From: Thermoanaerobacter sp049701115
GTDB taxonomy: Bacteria > Bacillota > Thermoanaerobacteria > Thermoanaerobacterales > Thermoanaerobacteraceae
Reading direction: 5' to 3'
DNA: 20,836 bases
Assembly: GCF_049701115.1 (NCBI RefSeq)
Contig: NZ_JBNATX010000034.1
Span: 1-20,836 of the forward strand
Shown: in pieces, positions 6,522-14,317 of the stretch
Position numbering within the stretch: the stretch's first letter is position 1
How the letters are laid out: every line of letters begins with the position of its first letter
Notes under the pieces: generated by a model
Seen by the model: the letters and a program-made list of their open reading frames with translations, nothing else
Databases searched by the model: none
Told to the model about the DNA's origin: nothing
Made by a program: the position numbers and the translations under genes

Positions 6522-8066
6522 TTCTGCTGGACGGGGTATAGGAACGGCTTCTGGTTCTTTTTCAGGATATTTGCCTACTTCTTCCATAAGGTTTTCTGTA
6601 TTAAGATTGATTAAATGTTCTTTCCTTACAGCAATGTTATGAGCCCCCACCTTTATTAACCAAACTAAGAGGTAAATTAATACTATCCACCACAAGAAAA
6701 GCGTAGCTTTCTGTAAAGCCTCGTTGTGAGGGAAGAAAAGTTGATACCATTTAAAAGTTTCTGTAACTCTAGTAGCTTTTAAAAAGGCCATATGTTGATC
6801 GTAAAAGAGCGTAAATGGCAGATATCCGACTGCAAATCCTAAAAATCCTACCCAGGAGCCCAAATATCCCAGTCCTATTCTCATGTAAGTTCGTATTTCA
6901 CACCCTATAAGCATTACTGCACCCATACCTAACAAGAATCCGCCTATTACATTGCCCAATGTAAGCTGCTCTTTTATACCGTCTTCAAATCCAGGACGTG
7001 CGCCAAAGAATATCCACCCAACAAGGATGAAAGATAACATTATCACCCATGTGGTTACAATCCCAATCATGGGCAAATATCCCCTCATAAGAATTCTAGT
7101 AATCCTTGGGACACCCAATTTTGCATAAAAGCTATCGTTTTTTGTCATACTCTTCCCAGTTTCTAAGCTTATTAGAGCACACTCTGTACCGTAGCCGCTT
7201 TTGGCAAGCCCAAATCCTCCTATTATTCCTGCTATTAATGTGAGCAACACATAAATAAGCCCTTTATCTGCTATAGATTTGCCAAAAGGAAGTAATTTTT
7301 CCCCATTTGTGTGTTGAAGTATTTCAGGGTTCACAAGCCCACCCCATATATTAACCCCCACAAAGTACAGTATATACAAAAAGAAGACCCACCATATAAT
7401 GGTTTTATAGTATTTGTATTTAGGGTCATAAGTTATAGATTCTACCGGGTCTAACCGATTTTTCTTTACATATTCTAAAGTTTCTTGGTGTTTAAAGAAA
7501 CTTGCTAATTTTAACTTTCCCATTATCAAGAAAGCTGTTATTCCTCCAATAGCCATAAATATAATTGTCACTGTAGAATGAATGCTCATAAGAGGAATTC
7601 CGCCTATTAAATGATTAAGAGTACAGCCTCCTGCTAAGCGAGTGCCATAGCTGAAAAGGACACCTCCCAAGAAGATTACAAATAGAAGTTTTGGAGGATA
7701 TTTTACCCATGAGCGGTAATCCTTTTCAAGAAGAGCGACAATCAATCCTCCTATCATTAAACCTATTATTTGCCAACCTATACCAGGTATGAAAGCACCA
7801 CCTGTGGAGGATATTCCATCTGTAGCTTTTCCATATAGTTGTAGGTCATTTATGTGGAGGAGTTTTGATGTTACTACTTCCACTGTTCTAAACATTTTAC
7901 CTAGATCTGTGGTCACGGTCATGGGATCTAAAACTGCTTCTTTACCTTTTAACACATTAGTTATCCATATGGATAACATATAAATTATTTCTGCAATACC
8001 AAAGGCTACACCTGCCCAAAAGAAAGACCACTGTTTTGTAAAAATTTTTTTGATTTTTGCTTCCAT
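6513..8066 (-). CDS. YeeE/YedE-family sulfur-compound transporter, second copy
   Basis: A 517-residue paralogue of the protein at 4086-5480 with the same three cysteine motifs: GTRLAGGCTLNH (Cys148), GYGTECALIS (Cys296) and MLIGCEIRTYMRIGLGY (Cys389). It has a longer loop after the first membrane segment (about residues 38-92) and a hydrophilic, proline- and glutamate-rich tail (EKEPEAVPIPRPAELS). AAGGGGTGAT precedes ATG 8066 at good spacing. It is expected in the cytoplasmic membrane, importing thiosulfate or a related sulfur or selenium species. The extra loop suggests a different substrate or partner from the first copy. It has its own promoter and runs tail to tail into the LysR gene. Confidence 0.9.
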   Translation of the reverse strand: MEAKIKKIFTKQWSFFWAGVAFGIAEIIYMLSIWITNVLKGKEAVLDPMTVTTDLGKMFRTVEVVTSKLLHINDLQLYGKATDGISSTGGAFIPGIGWQIIGLMIGGLIVALLEKDYRSWVKYPPKLLFVIFLGGVLFSYGTRLAGGCTLNHLIGGIPLMSIHSTVTIIFMAIGGITAFLIMGKLKLASFFKHQETLEYVKKNRLDPVESITYDPKYKYYKTIIWWVFFLYILYFVGVNIWGGLVNPEILQHTNGEKLLPFGKSIADKGLIYVLLTLIAGIIGGFGLAKSGYGTECALISLETGKSMTKNDSFYAKLGVPRITRILMRGYLPMIGIVTTWVIMLSFILVGWIFFGARPGFEDGIKEQLTLGNVIGGFLLGMGAVMLIGCEIRTYMRIGLGYLGSWVGFLGFAVGYLPFTLFYDQHMAFLKATRVTETFKWYQLFFPHNEALQKATLFLWWIVLIYLLVWLIKVGAHNIAVRKEHLINLNTENLMEEVGKYPEKEPEAVPIPRPAELS

Positions 8067-8099
8067 TATATCACCCCTTTTGAAGTTTTCTTTGATTCC

Positions 8100-8128
8100 A
8101 ATTTAAGAGAGTTTTAATGCGAAGTCAA
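8100..8128 (-). promoter_or_regulatory. Probable promoter of the second YeeE/YedE gene
   Basis: On the minus strand TTGACT (8128-8123) and TAAATT (8105-8100) are 17 bases apart, about 35 bp before ATG 8066. The -35 is good and the -10 is weaker. Another TATAAT lies further upstream near 8165 without a clear -35. Confidence 0.5.
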
Positions 8129-8243
8129 ATAAATTATCCTGATAAGGTTTTATAAAGAAAAATTATAGGTAAAAAATGTAACGATTTTGACTTTTTATTC
8201 AAATATTTAAAAACTCTCTAAAATGTGCTAAATTATAAATAAA

Positions 8244-8330
8244 GGTGTCTTGTGTGAAAGTGGAGTTAAAATACTTTCAAACACACCTTTTGTAGCAGGT
8301 GACATTCTAAAAGTATAAATTTCACACAAG
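8244..8330 (+). promoter_or_regulatory. Structured leader before trmH with alternative hairpins
   Basis: Hairpin A pairs GGTGT (8244-8248) and TGAAAGT (8255-8261) with ACTTTCA (8273-8279) and ACACC (8283-8287), and is followed by four T. Hairpin B pairs CTTGTGTGAAA (8249-8259) with its perfect complement TTTCACACAAG (8320-8330). A and B share 8255-8259, so they exclude each other. Hairpin B ends two bases before the AGGGA ribosome site of trmH. The arrangement resembles a regulated leader. No known riboswitch core is recognised and the promoter is not obvious. Confidence 0.5.
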
Positions 8331-8343
8331 GCAGGGATAGCTT

Positions 8344-8976
8344 ATGCAATCTAACAAAATAATAGTTTTGGAAGATAGGCTAAAAAGATTTTATGAAGTC
8401 TTGCAAAAAAGGCAAAAAGACCTTGTCGTCTTTGTGGATGATGTGACGAATGAGCACAATTTTTCAGCGATATTGAGGACATGTGATGCTGTTGGAGTGA
8501 TGAGAGTATACTATTTTTCTGAAGCAAAAAAAGGCATAGAGATAAATGAAACGGTGTCAATGGCAGCAAACAGATGGCTCTTTATTGAAAGGGTTTATGA
8601 CAGAGAAAAGGCGATAAAGGAGCTAAAAGAAAGGGAAAATTTGCAGGTTGTTGTCACCTGGCTGGATGAGTCCTCAAAAGATTTCCGGGAAATAGATTAT
8701 ACAAAGCCTACTTTATTGGTGGTTGGGAATGAACTAAAGGGCGTGTCGGAGGATATATTAAATCTTGCAGATGAAAGAATTATTATACCTATGATGGGTA
8801 TGGTGCAAAGCCTTAATGTATCTGTGGCAACAGGCATAATACTTTATGAGGCTTTAAGGCAGAGGCTTGATAAGGGCATGTATCTAAGACCCACCCTTTC
8901 AGAAAAGGAAATTGAAGAAATTATAATGAAGTGGAATAATGACATAATCGCTAGGAGGAAAGAAAGGAGAAAATAA
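8344..8976 (+). CDS. trmH: tRNA (guanosine-18-2'-O)-methyltransferase TrmH
   Basis: A 210-residue SPOUT (trefoil-knot) methyltransferase that uses S-adenosylmethionine to methylate the ribose of G18 in the tRNA D-loop, a modification that helps stabilise tRNA in thermophiles. All three motifs are present. Motif 1 is NEHNFSAILRTCDAVGV with the catalytic Arg45. Motif 2 is LLVVGNELKGVSEDIL (about 124-139). Motif 3 is IIIPMMGMVQSLNVSVATGI (about 147-165). The SSKDFREIDYTKPT and KGMYLRP segments resemble bacterial TrmH closely, which separates it from RlmB- or TrmL-type relatives. AGGGA sits six bases before ATG 8344. The exporter gene starts three bases after its stop and is probably cotranscribed. 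Confidence 0.93.
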   Translation: MQSNKIIVLEDRLKRFYEVLQKRQKDLVVFVDDVTNEHNFSAILRTCDAVGVMRVYYFSEAKKGIEINETVSMAANRWLFIERVYDREKAIKELKERENLQVVVTWLDESSKDFREIDYTKPTLLVVGNELKGVSEDILNLADERIIIPMMGMVQSLNVSVATGIILYEALRQRLDKGMYLRPTLSEKEIEEIIMKWNNDIIARRKERRK

Positions 8977-8978
8977 GG

Positions 8979-9875
8979 GTGAAAAAAGGGGAAGTGCTTG
9001 CTCTTTCGGCAGGTGCACTGTGGGGGACGACAGGTCTTTTTGTCAGGATGCTAGTTAAATTGGGACTTACTACTACTGATGTGGCTTTTCTGCGCATGTT
9101 TTTTGGAGCTTTTCTTATTTTTTCAATTATAATACTTCTTAGGAAGTCTCTTTCCTTACCCTTATGGTCTTGGAAGTATTTGTTTGGGACGGGAATTTTG
9201 AGCCTTACTCTTTTTAACTGGTCTTATTTTCGAGCCATTAAGCTTACTACACTTCCTATAGCCGTGGCTCTTCTTTACACTGCTCCAGCCTTTGTAGTGG
9301 TTCTTGCGAGAATTTTTTATGGGGAAAGGATAACTCCTAGAAAAAGCACAGCATTGCTTCTCACTATTATAGGGGTTTTATTGGTTTCAGGAGCCTTAAA
9401 ATATCTTATTACTGGTGAAAAAATATCAGTTTTTGGAGTTTTGTACGGACTTTTATCAGCGGTCGGTTATGGTTTGTACACCATTTTTGCTAAGCCACTT
9501 TCAGGGCATATACCACCGGAGAAGATAGCAGCCTATACCTTTTTGGTCGCGGCTATTGCCCTTCTCCCAATTTCTTCTGTATTTGGAGATATTTCTATAT
9601 TTTTTAATACCCGTGTAATTTTTTTAGGGCTTTTATTTGGTGCTTTTTCTACTGCAGCTCCTTATTTGCTTTACACTAAGGCTCTTACTTTTATGGAGGC
9701 AGGAAGAGCAGCAATATTTACCACTATGGAGCCTGTCGTAGCCACGTTAATTGGGGTTTTTGTATTACAAGAATCCCTGAGCTTTTTTGAATTTTTGGGG
9801 ATAGTTTCCATTATATTTGCGGTTATCTTATTGAGTTTAAGCGATAAGCCATGTACTTCGAATATTGAAAATTAA
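8979..9875 (+). CDS. EamA-family (drug/metabolite) transporter
   Basis: A 298-residue membrane protein with about ten hydrophobic segments in two EamA repeats, each beginning with a GALWGTTGLFVRML- or GLLSAVGYGLYTIFAKPL-like segment. This is the 10-TMS DMT superfamily pattern (exporters of metabolites or amino acids, RhaT/YdcZ/RarD relatives). The second repeat carries TMEPVVATLIGVFVLQESLSFFEFLGI, a typical family signature. The start is GTG 8979, three bases after the trmH stop, with AAGGAGA upstream. The substrate cannot be predicted. The neighbour trmH gives no hint, as the pair is probably an operon of convenience. Confidence 0.9.
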   Translation: MKKGEVLALSAGALWGTTGLFVRMLVKLGLTTTDVAFLRMFFGAFLIFSIIILLRKSLSLPLWSWKYLFGTGILSLTLFNWSYFRAIKLTTLPIAVALLYTAPAFVVVLARIFYGERITPRKSTALLLTIIGVLLVSGALKYLITGEKISVFGVLYGLLSAVGYGLYTIFAKPLSGHIPPEKIAAYTFLVAAIALLPISSVFGDISIFFNTRVIFLGLLFGAFSTAAPYLLYTKALTFMEAGRAAIFTTMEPVVATLIGVFVLQESLSFFEFLGIVSIIFAVILLSLSDKPCTSNIEN

Positions 9876-9888
9876 TTTCAAAAACCAG

Positions 9889-9916
9889 TTGTTTTATTTT
9901 ATTTATGTGTTATACT
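9889..9916 (+). promoter_or_regulatory. Promoter of the cyclase/DUF4416/GH130 operon
   Basis: TTGTTT (9889-9894) and TATACT (9911-9916) are 16 bases apart, about 30 bp before ATG 9948. The 72-bp gap shows no terminator for the exporter gene, so read-through is also possible. Confidence 0.6.
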
Positions 9917-9947
9917 GAAGTCAAAGAATGAATGAGGGGGTGAGAAG

Positions 9948-10580
9948 ATGAGAATGATAGACCTTTCTCATTTTATTGAAAACGGTATGCCTCAGTATCC
10001 TGGCCAGCCAGAGATAAAAATCGAAAGGATAGCGGAAGTAGCAAAAGATGGGTATCAACTTACGGAAGCAAAAGCCGTTGTACACTTAGGGACTCATTGT
10101 GATGCTCCGGCTCATTTTATAGAAGCAGGAGACACAATTGAAAAACTTCCTGTTGATTTTTATTCAGGAGAAGCAGTAATAATAGATGTGCCTCACTTGC
10201 CGGATAGGTTGATGAAGCCGGAGCTTTTAGAAGGGGTGGATTTAAAAGAAGGAGATATAGTCATTTTCCGCACAGGCATGAGCAAATACTGGCTAGAAGA
10301 GGCTTATATAAAAGAATTTCCATACCTTACAGAGGAGCTTGCCCATCTTTTAGTAGAAAAAAGGGTTAAGGCAATAGGCCTTGATACTTTATCTCCAGAT
10401 CCTGTGGAAACCGAAGATTTTCCTGTTCATCATATTCTATTGGGGAACAAAGTAGGGATAATAGAGAATTTAACAAATTTAGAAGCTATAGATAAAAAAC
10501 GATTTTTATTCATAGCTTTGCCTCTTAAAATAAAGGGTTCTGATGGTAGTCCAGTAAGGGCTGTGGCTATACTTGAATGA
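9948..10580 (+). CDS. Cyclase-family metal-dependent hydrolase (kynurenine formamidase-like)
   Basis: A 210-residue protein of the cyclase/arylformamidase family (Pfam Cyclase). The metal-binding signature HxGTHxDxPxH is intact as VHLGTHCDAPAHF (His46, His50, Asp52, His56). The second conserved block is IGLDTLSPD (about residues 143-151), with PVHHILLGNKVGIIENLTNL just after it. Family members hydrolyse N-formylkynurenine, isatin or other amide and lactone substrates using zinc or manganese. No other tryptophan-degradation gene is nearby, so the true substrate is unknown. GGGGGTGA precedes ATG 9948 at five bases. The next gene begins at or just after its stop, indicating one transcript. Confidence 0.88.
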   Translation: MRMIDLSHFIENGMPQYPGQPEIKIERIAEVAKDGYQLTEAKAVVHLGTHCDAPAHFIEAGDTIEKLPVDFYSGEAVIIDVPHLPDRLMKPELLEGVDLKEGDIVIFRTGMSKYWLEEAYIKEFPYLTEELAHLLVEKRVKAIGLDTLSPDPVETEDFPVHHILLGNKVGIIENLTNLEAIDKKRFLFIALPLKIKGSDGSPVRAVAILE

Positions 10581-10597
10581 GCACTGGAGGGAAGCAA

Positions 10598-11146
10598 ATG
10601 GGCAAAGTAAAGGAAGTAATGCCTGTAAAACTTTTTTGCGGTTTTATATATAAGGAAGAAGATGTGGTAGAGGAAGCGATAAAAAGCTTAAAAGAAAAAT
10701 GGGGAGAAATAGACCTTGAGGCTGGCCCGTTTCCCTTTGATTTTACGGACTATTATGAAGAAGAGATGGGAAAAGATTTAAAAAAGCGCTTTATATCTTT
10801 TAAAAACCTCCTTAGCCCGGAAGAATCATACGAATGGAAGTTGTTTACAAATTCATTGGAAGAGACTCTGTCAGAGGAAGGGAAGCGAAAGGTAAACATA
10901 GATCCCGGTTATATAGACATGGCAAAGGTAATATTATTCTCGACCAAGAATTTTTACCACCGGATATACCTTGGAAAAGGTATTTTTGCAGAGGTTACTT
11001 TGTACTATACGAAAGGCAAATATGAATTTCTTCCGTGGACATATCCAGATTATAAAACAAAAGAATATGGGGATTTTTTCTTAAAATTGAGGAAAATTTA
11101 TTCTCTCCAAATAGAAAATTTAAGGGGAGATGAACATGAGTATTAA
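10598..11146 (+). CDS. DUF4416-family protein
   Basis: A 182-residue cytoplasmic protein matching the DUF4416 family by memory of its conserved blocks: PVKLFCGFIY near the start, FPFDFTDYYEEEMGKDL, then RKVNIDPGYIDMAKVILFST, KNFYHRIYLGKGIFAEVTLYY and WTYPDY. The biochemical role is unknown. I chose ATG 10598 because GGAGGGA lies six bases before it. ATG 10577, which overlaps the previous stop as ATGA, is in frame and would add seven residues but has no ribosome site. Its end overlaps the GH130 gene by 11 bp, so the three genes are translationally linked. That link to a sugar enzyme hints at a role in carbohydrate metabolism, which is inference only. Confidence 0.87.
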   Translation: MGKVKEVMPVKLFCGFIYKEEDVVEEAIKSLKEKWGEIDLEAGPFPFDFTDYYEEEMGKDLKKRFISFKNLLSPEESYEWKLFTNSLEETLSEEGKRKVNIDPGYIDMAKVILFSTKNFYHRIYLGKGIFAEVTLYYTKGKYEFLPWTYPDYKTKEYGDFFLKLRKIYSLQIENLRGDEHEY

Positions 11147-12068
11147 TGAACTTTTTGTGAGGTATGACAAAAATCCCATACTTACAATAGATCATATTCC
11201 TTATTCATCAAATGCAGTTTTTAATCCAGGAGCCGTAGAATTTGACGGTTATGTCTACCTTTTATGCCGGGTAGAAACAAAAGATGGTTTTTCTCATCTT
11301 ACACTTTGCAGAAGCAAGGACGGTCTTACAAACTGGGAAATACCTGATAGCCCCACCCTCCTGCCGGATGAAAATTACAGCGAGGAAATGTGGGGGCTTG
11401 AGGACCCAAGAATTGTGTACTTAGAGGACATGGAAAAGTATGCCATAACTTATGTTTCCTTTTCTCCAGGTGGACCTGTAATATCGTTAATGCTTACAGA
11501 GGACTTTAAAAAGTTTGAAAGAAAAGGAGTTTTGGTACCGCCTGAGGACAAGGATGGCAGCCTTTTCCCTAAAAAATTTAAAGACGGATATGCCCTTATA
11601 CATAGGCCAATAATTAGAGGAGAAGGACACATCTGGATTTCTTTTTCTCATGACCTCACCTACTGGGGCAAGCACCAGATTTTGCTGCCGGCAAGACCAG
11701 GGATGTGGGACTGCCACAGGGTGGGATTAGGAGCACCCCCTATTGAAACGGGAGAGGGCTGGCTTATAATTTATCACGGCATTCGCTACACTGCTTCTAC
11801 AGCTGTTTACAGAGTAGGACTTGCACTTTTGGATTTAGACGAACCACAAAAAGTGATAAGGAGAAGTAAAGAGTGGGTATTTGCACCGCAGGAAGGATAT
11901 GAAAGGATTGGCAATGCGGTAAATATAGTGTTTCCGACAGGGGCAATATACAAAAAAGAAGAAGATAAGCTTATAATTTACTATGGTGCTGCAGATACAA
12001 GCATTGGAGCAGCTTTTGCAAGCTTGAAAGATATTTTAGATTATCTGAAAAGTGAGAAAAACGCTTAA
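11136..12068 (+). CDS. GH130-family glycoside phosphorylase/hydrolase
   Basis: A 310-residue five-bladed beta-propeller enzyme of glycoside hydrolase family 130. Members mostly phosphorolyse beta-mannosides (mannosyl-glucose, beta-1,4- or beta-1,2-mannooligosaccharides). Seen in order: NPILT (about 13), FNPGAVEFDGYVYLLCRVE (29-47), WGLEDPRI (86-93) with the candidate catalytic Asp90, PEDKDGSLFPKK, HRP and GLGAPPIETGEGWLIIYHG. The last repeats the family's blade pattern and holds likely phosphate- and substrate-contact residues. There is no signal peptide, so it acts in the cytoplasm. ATG 11136 follows AAGGGGAG at good spacing; ATG 11130 overlaps that site. Which sugar is used cannot be told, as no transporter for it is adjacent. 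Confidence 0.9.
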   Translation: MSINELFVRYDKNPILTIDHIPYSSNAVFNPGAVEFDGYVYLLCRVETKDGFSHLTLCRSKDGLTNWEIPDSPTLLPDENYSEEMWGLEDPRIVYLEDMEKYAITYVSFSPGGPVISLMLTEDFKKFERKGVLVPPEDKDGSLFPKKFKDGYALIHRPIIRGEGHIWISFSHDLTYWGKHQILLPARPGMWDCHRVGLGAPPIETGEGWLIIYHGIRYTASTAVYRVGLALLDLDEPQKVIRRSKEWVFAPQEGYERIGNAVNIVFPTGAIYKKEEDKLIIYYGAADTSIGAAFASLKDILDYLKSEKNA

Positions 12069-12081
12069 AAATGTATACCCC

Positions 12082-12123
12082 TTCCTTTGATGACGAAAAA
12101 AACAAGAAGGAATTGTCTTTTTT
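12082..12123 (+). terminator. Weak terminator candidate after the GH130 gene
   Basis: TTCCTT (12082-12087) can pair with AAGGAA (12107-12112) over a long loop, and six T follow at 12118-12123. The stem is short and the loop large, so this is only a candidate end of the operon. Confidence 0.3.
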
Positions 12124-12184
12124 GTGTCGAATAAATAAATTATGAACATTATTTTAAAACTCACAGCAGAGAAGGAGTGAGAAT

Positions 12185-14107
12185 ATGGAGCTTATCAAAC
12201 CCATAAAACTCGGGGGGATAGAGCTTAAGAACCGCCTTGTAATGGCGCCTGTCAAAACTGGGTATGCTACAGTAGAGGGACAGGTCACGGAAGAATTGAT
12301 AGGATATTATCTTAACAGGGCAAAGGGAGGGGTAGGTTTAATTGTTTTAGAATCTGCATACGTGGACCCATCTGGCAAAGAAATTCCGCGCCAATTAGGT
12401 ATTTACGACGATTCGCTGGTAGATGGGTTAAAACGCCTTATTGCCCCCCTACAGGAGGCTGGTAGCAAGGTCGCAGTATATATAAATCATGCAGGAAGAG
12501 TTGCAAATCCCATGGCAACAAAAATGCCTCTTATTGCACCTTCTGCTGTAACATGTCCGAGCATAGGTGTAGAGCCTAAAGCAATTGAAAAAGAAGAGAT
12601 AAAAAAATGGCAAAAAGCCTATATAGATGCTGCGATAAGGGCTTATAAAGCAGGGGCAGACTTTTTGGAGATACAGTTTGGACATGGCTATCTTATTCAC
12701 CAATTTTTATCTTCCCATACCAACAAAAGGCAGGACGAATACGGTGGAAGTTTTGAGAATAGAATTAGATTTGGGATAGAAATTTTAGATGAAATTAAAA
12801 GAGAATTGCCGGATTTCCCTGTAATAGTTAGAATAAGTGCAGAGGAATTTGTGGAGGATGGTTGGAAATTAGAAGATACAATAAAGCTTGTCAAGGTGTT
12901 AGAAGAAAAAGGAGTAGCGGCTATTGATGTTTCTTTAGGAACAATGTGCGAAGTTGCACCTATCACCATGCAGACATTGGGCACTAAAAAGGGCCTTTCA
13001 TGGGATTACGCTGAAAAGATAAGGAGAGAGGTAAATATACCGGTAATAGCTGTTGGAAGGATAAATAGCCCTGATATTGCAGAAGAGATACTTTCAAAAG
13101 GTAAGGCTGACCTTGTGGCTTTAGGCAGGCCTTTAGTTGCTGACCCTCTATTCCTTGATAAAGCTGTTTCAGGGAAATTTAAGGAGATACGTCGCTGCCT
13201 TGCGTGCCATCAGGGTTGTTTTGACGAGCTAAGAGGAGGAAGAAGGTTTGGCTGCAATATAAACCCGGCTGTCGGAAGAAGCGATGAGATTGAGATACCT
13301 AAGGCTGAAAATCCTGGCAAGAAGGTGTTCATAATAGGTGCTGGGCCTGCTGGGCTTGAAGCAGCTTATACTGCTGCTGCAAGAGGACATAAAGTAACTA
13401 TTTATGACGAAAATAAGGAATTGGGAGGGCAACTCATCTCTGCAGCAATGCCACCTCATAAGGAGGAGTTGATGGGCATTGTAGAATACTATAAGGAAGT
13501 GCTCCTTAAATTAGGAGTTGAGATAAAGCTAAATCATAGAGTGACTGCTGAAGAGGTAGCTCAATGGGATGCAGATGCAATAATATTTGCGACAGGTGGA
13601 GAGCCTATAGTCCTTCCAATACCAGGACTTAAAGAATACGGGTATGTGACTGCTACAGAAGTGCTTAAGGAAGGGAAAGAAACGGGGCAGACTGTCGCTA
13701 TAATCGGTGGGGGCTTGATAGGTATGGAGACAGCAGACTACCTTTCTGAGAAAGGCAAAAAAGTGATGGTGATAGAGCTTTTGGATGAGGTAGCAAGGGA
13801 TATGGGGGTATTTGAGAAAAATCTTTTGATGAAGAGGTTAAAGGAAAGAGATGTAGAAATTTACGTAAAGACTAAGCTCAAGGAAGTGAACAAGTCACTT
13901 GTAACAGAGACACCGGAAGGAGAAAGGAAGCTTCCTCTTCCTGATACAATAGTTTTATCAGTCGGCATGAGGCCCAACAGGACTCTTTATGAGGAAGTAA
14001 AGAAGCTTGTGCCTGAGGAGAAGCTCTATTTGATAGGGGATGCAAAAGAAGTGAGAAAAATTGTTCACGCTATCTCTGAAGGCCGGAATGTTGCGCTCAC
14101 AATATGA
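12185..14107 (+). CDS. NADH:flavin oxidoreductase / enoate-reductase-like Fe-S flavoenzyme
   Basis: A 640-residue enzyme of the 2,4-dienoyl-CoA reductase (FadH)/2-enoate reductase family. Residues 1-330 form the FMN-binding Old Yellow Enzyme-type barrel: LKNRLVMAPVKTGYAT, HAGR at 102-105, QFGHGYLIHQFLS at 164-176, QDEYGGSFENR at 183-193, and VALGRPLVADP. Four cysteines (338, 341, 345, 357; CxxCxxxC then C) bind a [4Fe-4S] cluster. The C-terminal half holds an FAD site (IIGAGPAGLEAAY, 383-395) and an NADH site (VAIIGGGLIGMETADYL). Such enzymes reduce activated C=C bonds with NADH in fermenting anaerobes. AAGGAGTGAG precedes ATG 12185. It stands alone between a weak and a clear terminator, and its substrate is open. 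Confidence 0.92.
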   Translation: MELIKPIKLGGIELKNRLVMAPVKTGYATVEGQVTEELIGYYLNRAKGGVGLIVLESAYVDPSGKEIPRQLGIYDDSLVDGLKRLIAPLQEAGSKVAVYINHAGRVANPMATKMPLIAPSAVTCPSIGVEPKAIEKEEIKKWQKAYIDAAIRAYKAGADFLEIQFGHGYLIHQFLSSHTNKRQDEYGGSFENRIRFGIEILDEIKRELPDFPVIVRISAEEFVEDGWKLEDTIKLVKVLEEKGVAAIDVSLGTMCEVAPITMQTLGTKKGLSWDYAEKIRREVNIPVIAVGRINSPDIAEEILSKGKADLVALGRPLVADPLFLDKAVSGKFKEIRRCLACHQGCFDELRGGRRFGCNINPAVGRSDEIEIPKAENPGKKVFIIGAGPAGLEAAYTAAARGHKVTIYDENKELGGQLISAAMPPHKEELMGIVEYYKEVLLKLGVEIKLNHRVTAEEVAQWDADAIIFATGGEPIVLPIPGLKEYGYVTATEVLKEGKETGQTVAIIGGGLIGMETADYLSEKGKKVMVIELLDEVARDMGVFEKNLLMKRLKERDVEIYVKTKLKEVNKSLVTETPEGERKLPLPDTIVLSVGMRPNRTLYEEVKKLVPEEKLYLIGDAKEVRKIVHAISEGRNVALTI

Positions 14108-14127
14108 GGGGATTTTCCCCTCTTTTT
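14106..14127 (+). terminator. Rho-independent terminator of the flavoenzyme gene
   Basis: GAGGGG-ATTTT-CCCCTC (14106-14122) is followed by five T. The stem begins inside the TGA stop codon (14105-14107). Confidence 0.85.
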
Positions 14128-14138
14128 CAATTAAGGAG

Positions 14139-14147
14139 TTATCCACA
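14139..14147 (+). promoter_or_regulatory. Perfect DnaA-box consensus, left site
   Basis: TTATCCACA matches the classic DnaA box exactly. A second exact copy lies in opposite orientation at 14244-14252. No dnaA, dnaN or AT-rich unwinding cluster is here, so it is not evidence for the chromosome origin. Confidence 0.6.
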
Positions 14148-14243
14148 GGGTGTTGTGAATATGTTAATAACTTGCTGTTAGAAATCTAAAGATTGTAGTA
14201 GAAGAGCATCGGTTTCGCTGAAATAATTTACACACAGAGCTCA

Positions 14244-14252
14244 TGTGGATAA
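14244..14252 (-). promoter_or_regulatory. Perfect DnaA-box consensus inside the walJ promoter
   Basis: TGTGGATAA is the exact complement of TTATCCACA. It sits nine bases before the -10 element at 14261-14266, where RNA polymerase and a bound DnaA would interfere or cooperate. Confidence 0.6.
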
Positions 14253-14257
14253 TTTTG

Positions 14258-14266
14258 TGGTATAAT
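14258..14266 (+). promoter_or_regulatory. Extended -10 promoter of walJ
   Basis: TGGTATAAT is a perfect extended -10 (TGnTATAAT). No good -35 lies 17 bases upstream, which fits an extended -10 promoter. The transcript would start near 14273, giving a leader of about 45 nt. Confidence 0.65.
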
Positions 14267-14317
14267 TGAATCGTGATATAGACGAAAGGGGGAGCGCCTC
14301 TTTTTTAGGGCAGCTAT

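Noticed and set aside
14139..14252. Chromosomal replication origin at the DnaA boxes
   Set aside because: Only two exact boxes are seen, and there is no dnaA, dnaN, rpmH or gyrB neighbour nor a clear unwinding element; regulatory use is more likely.
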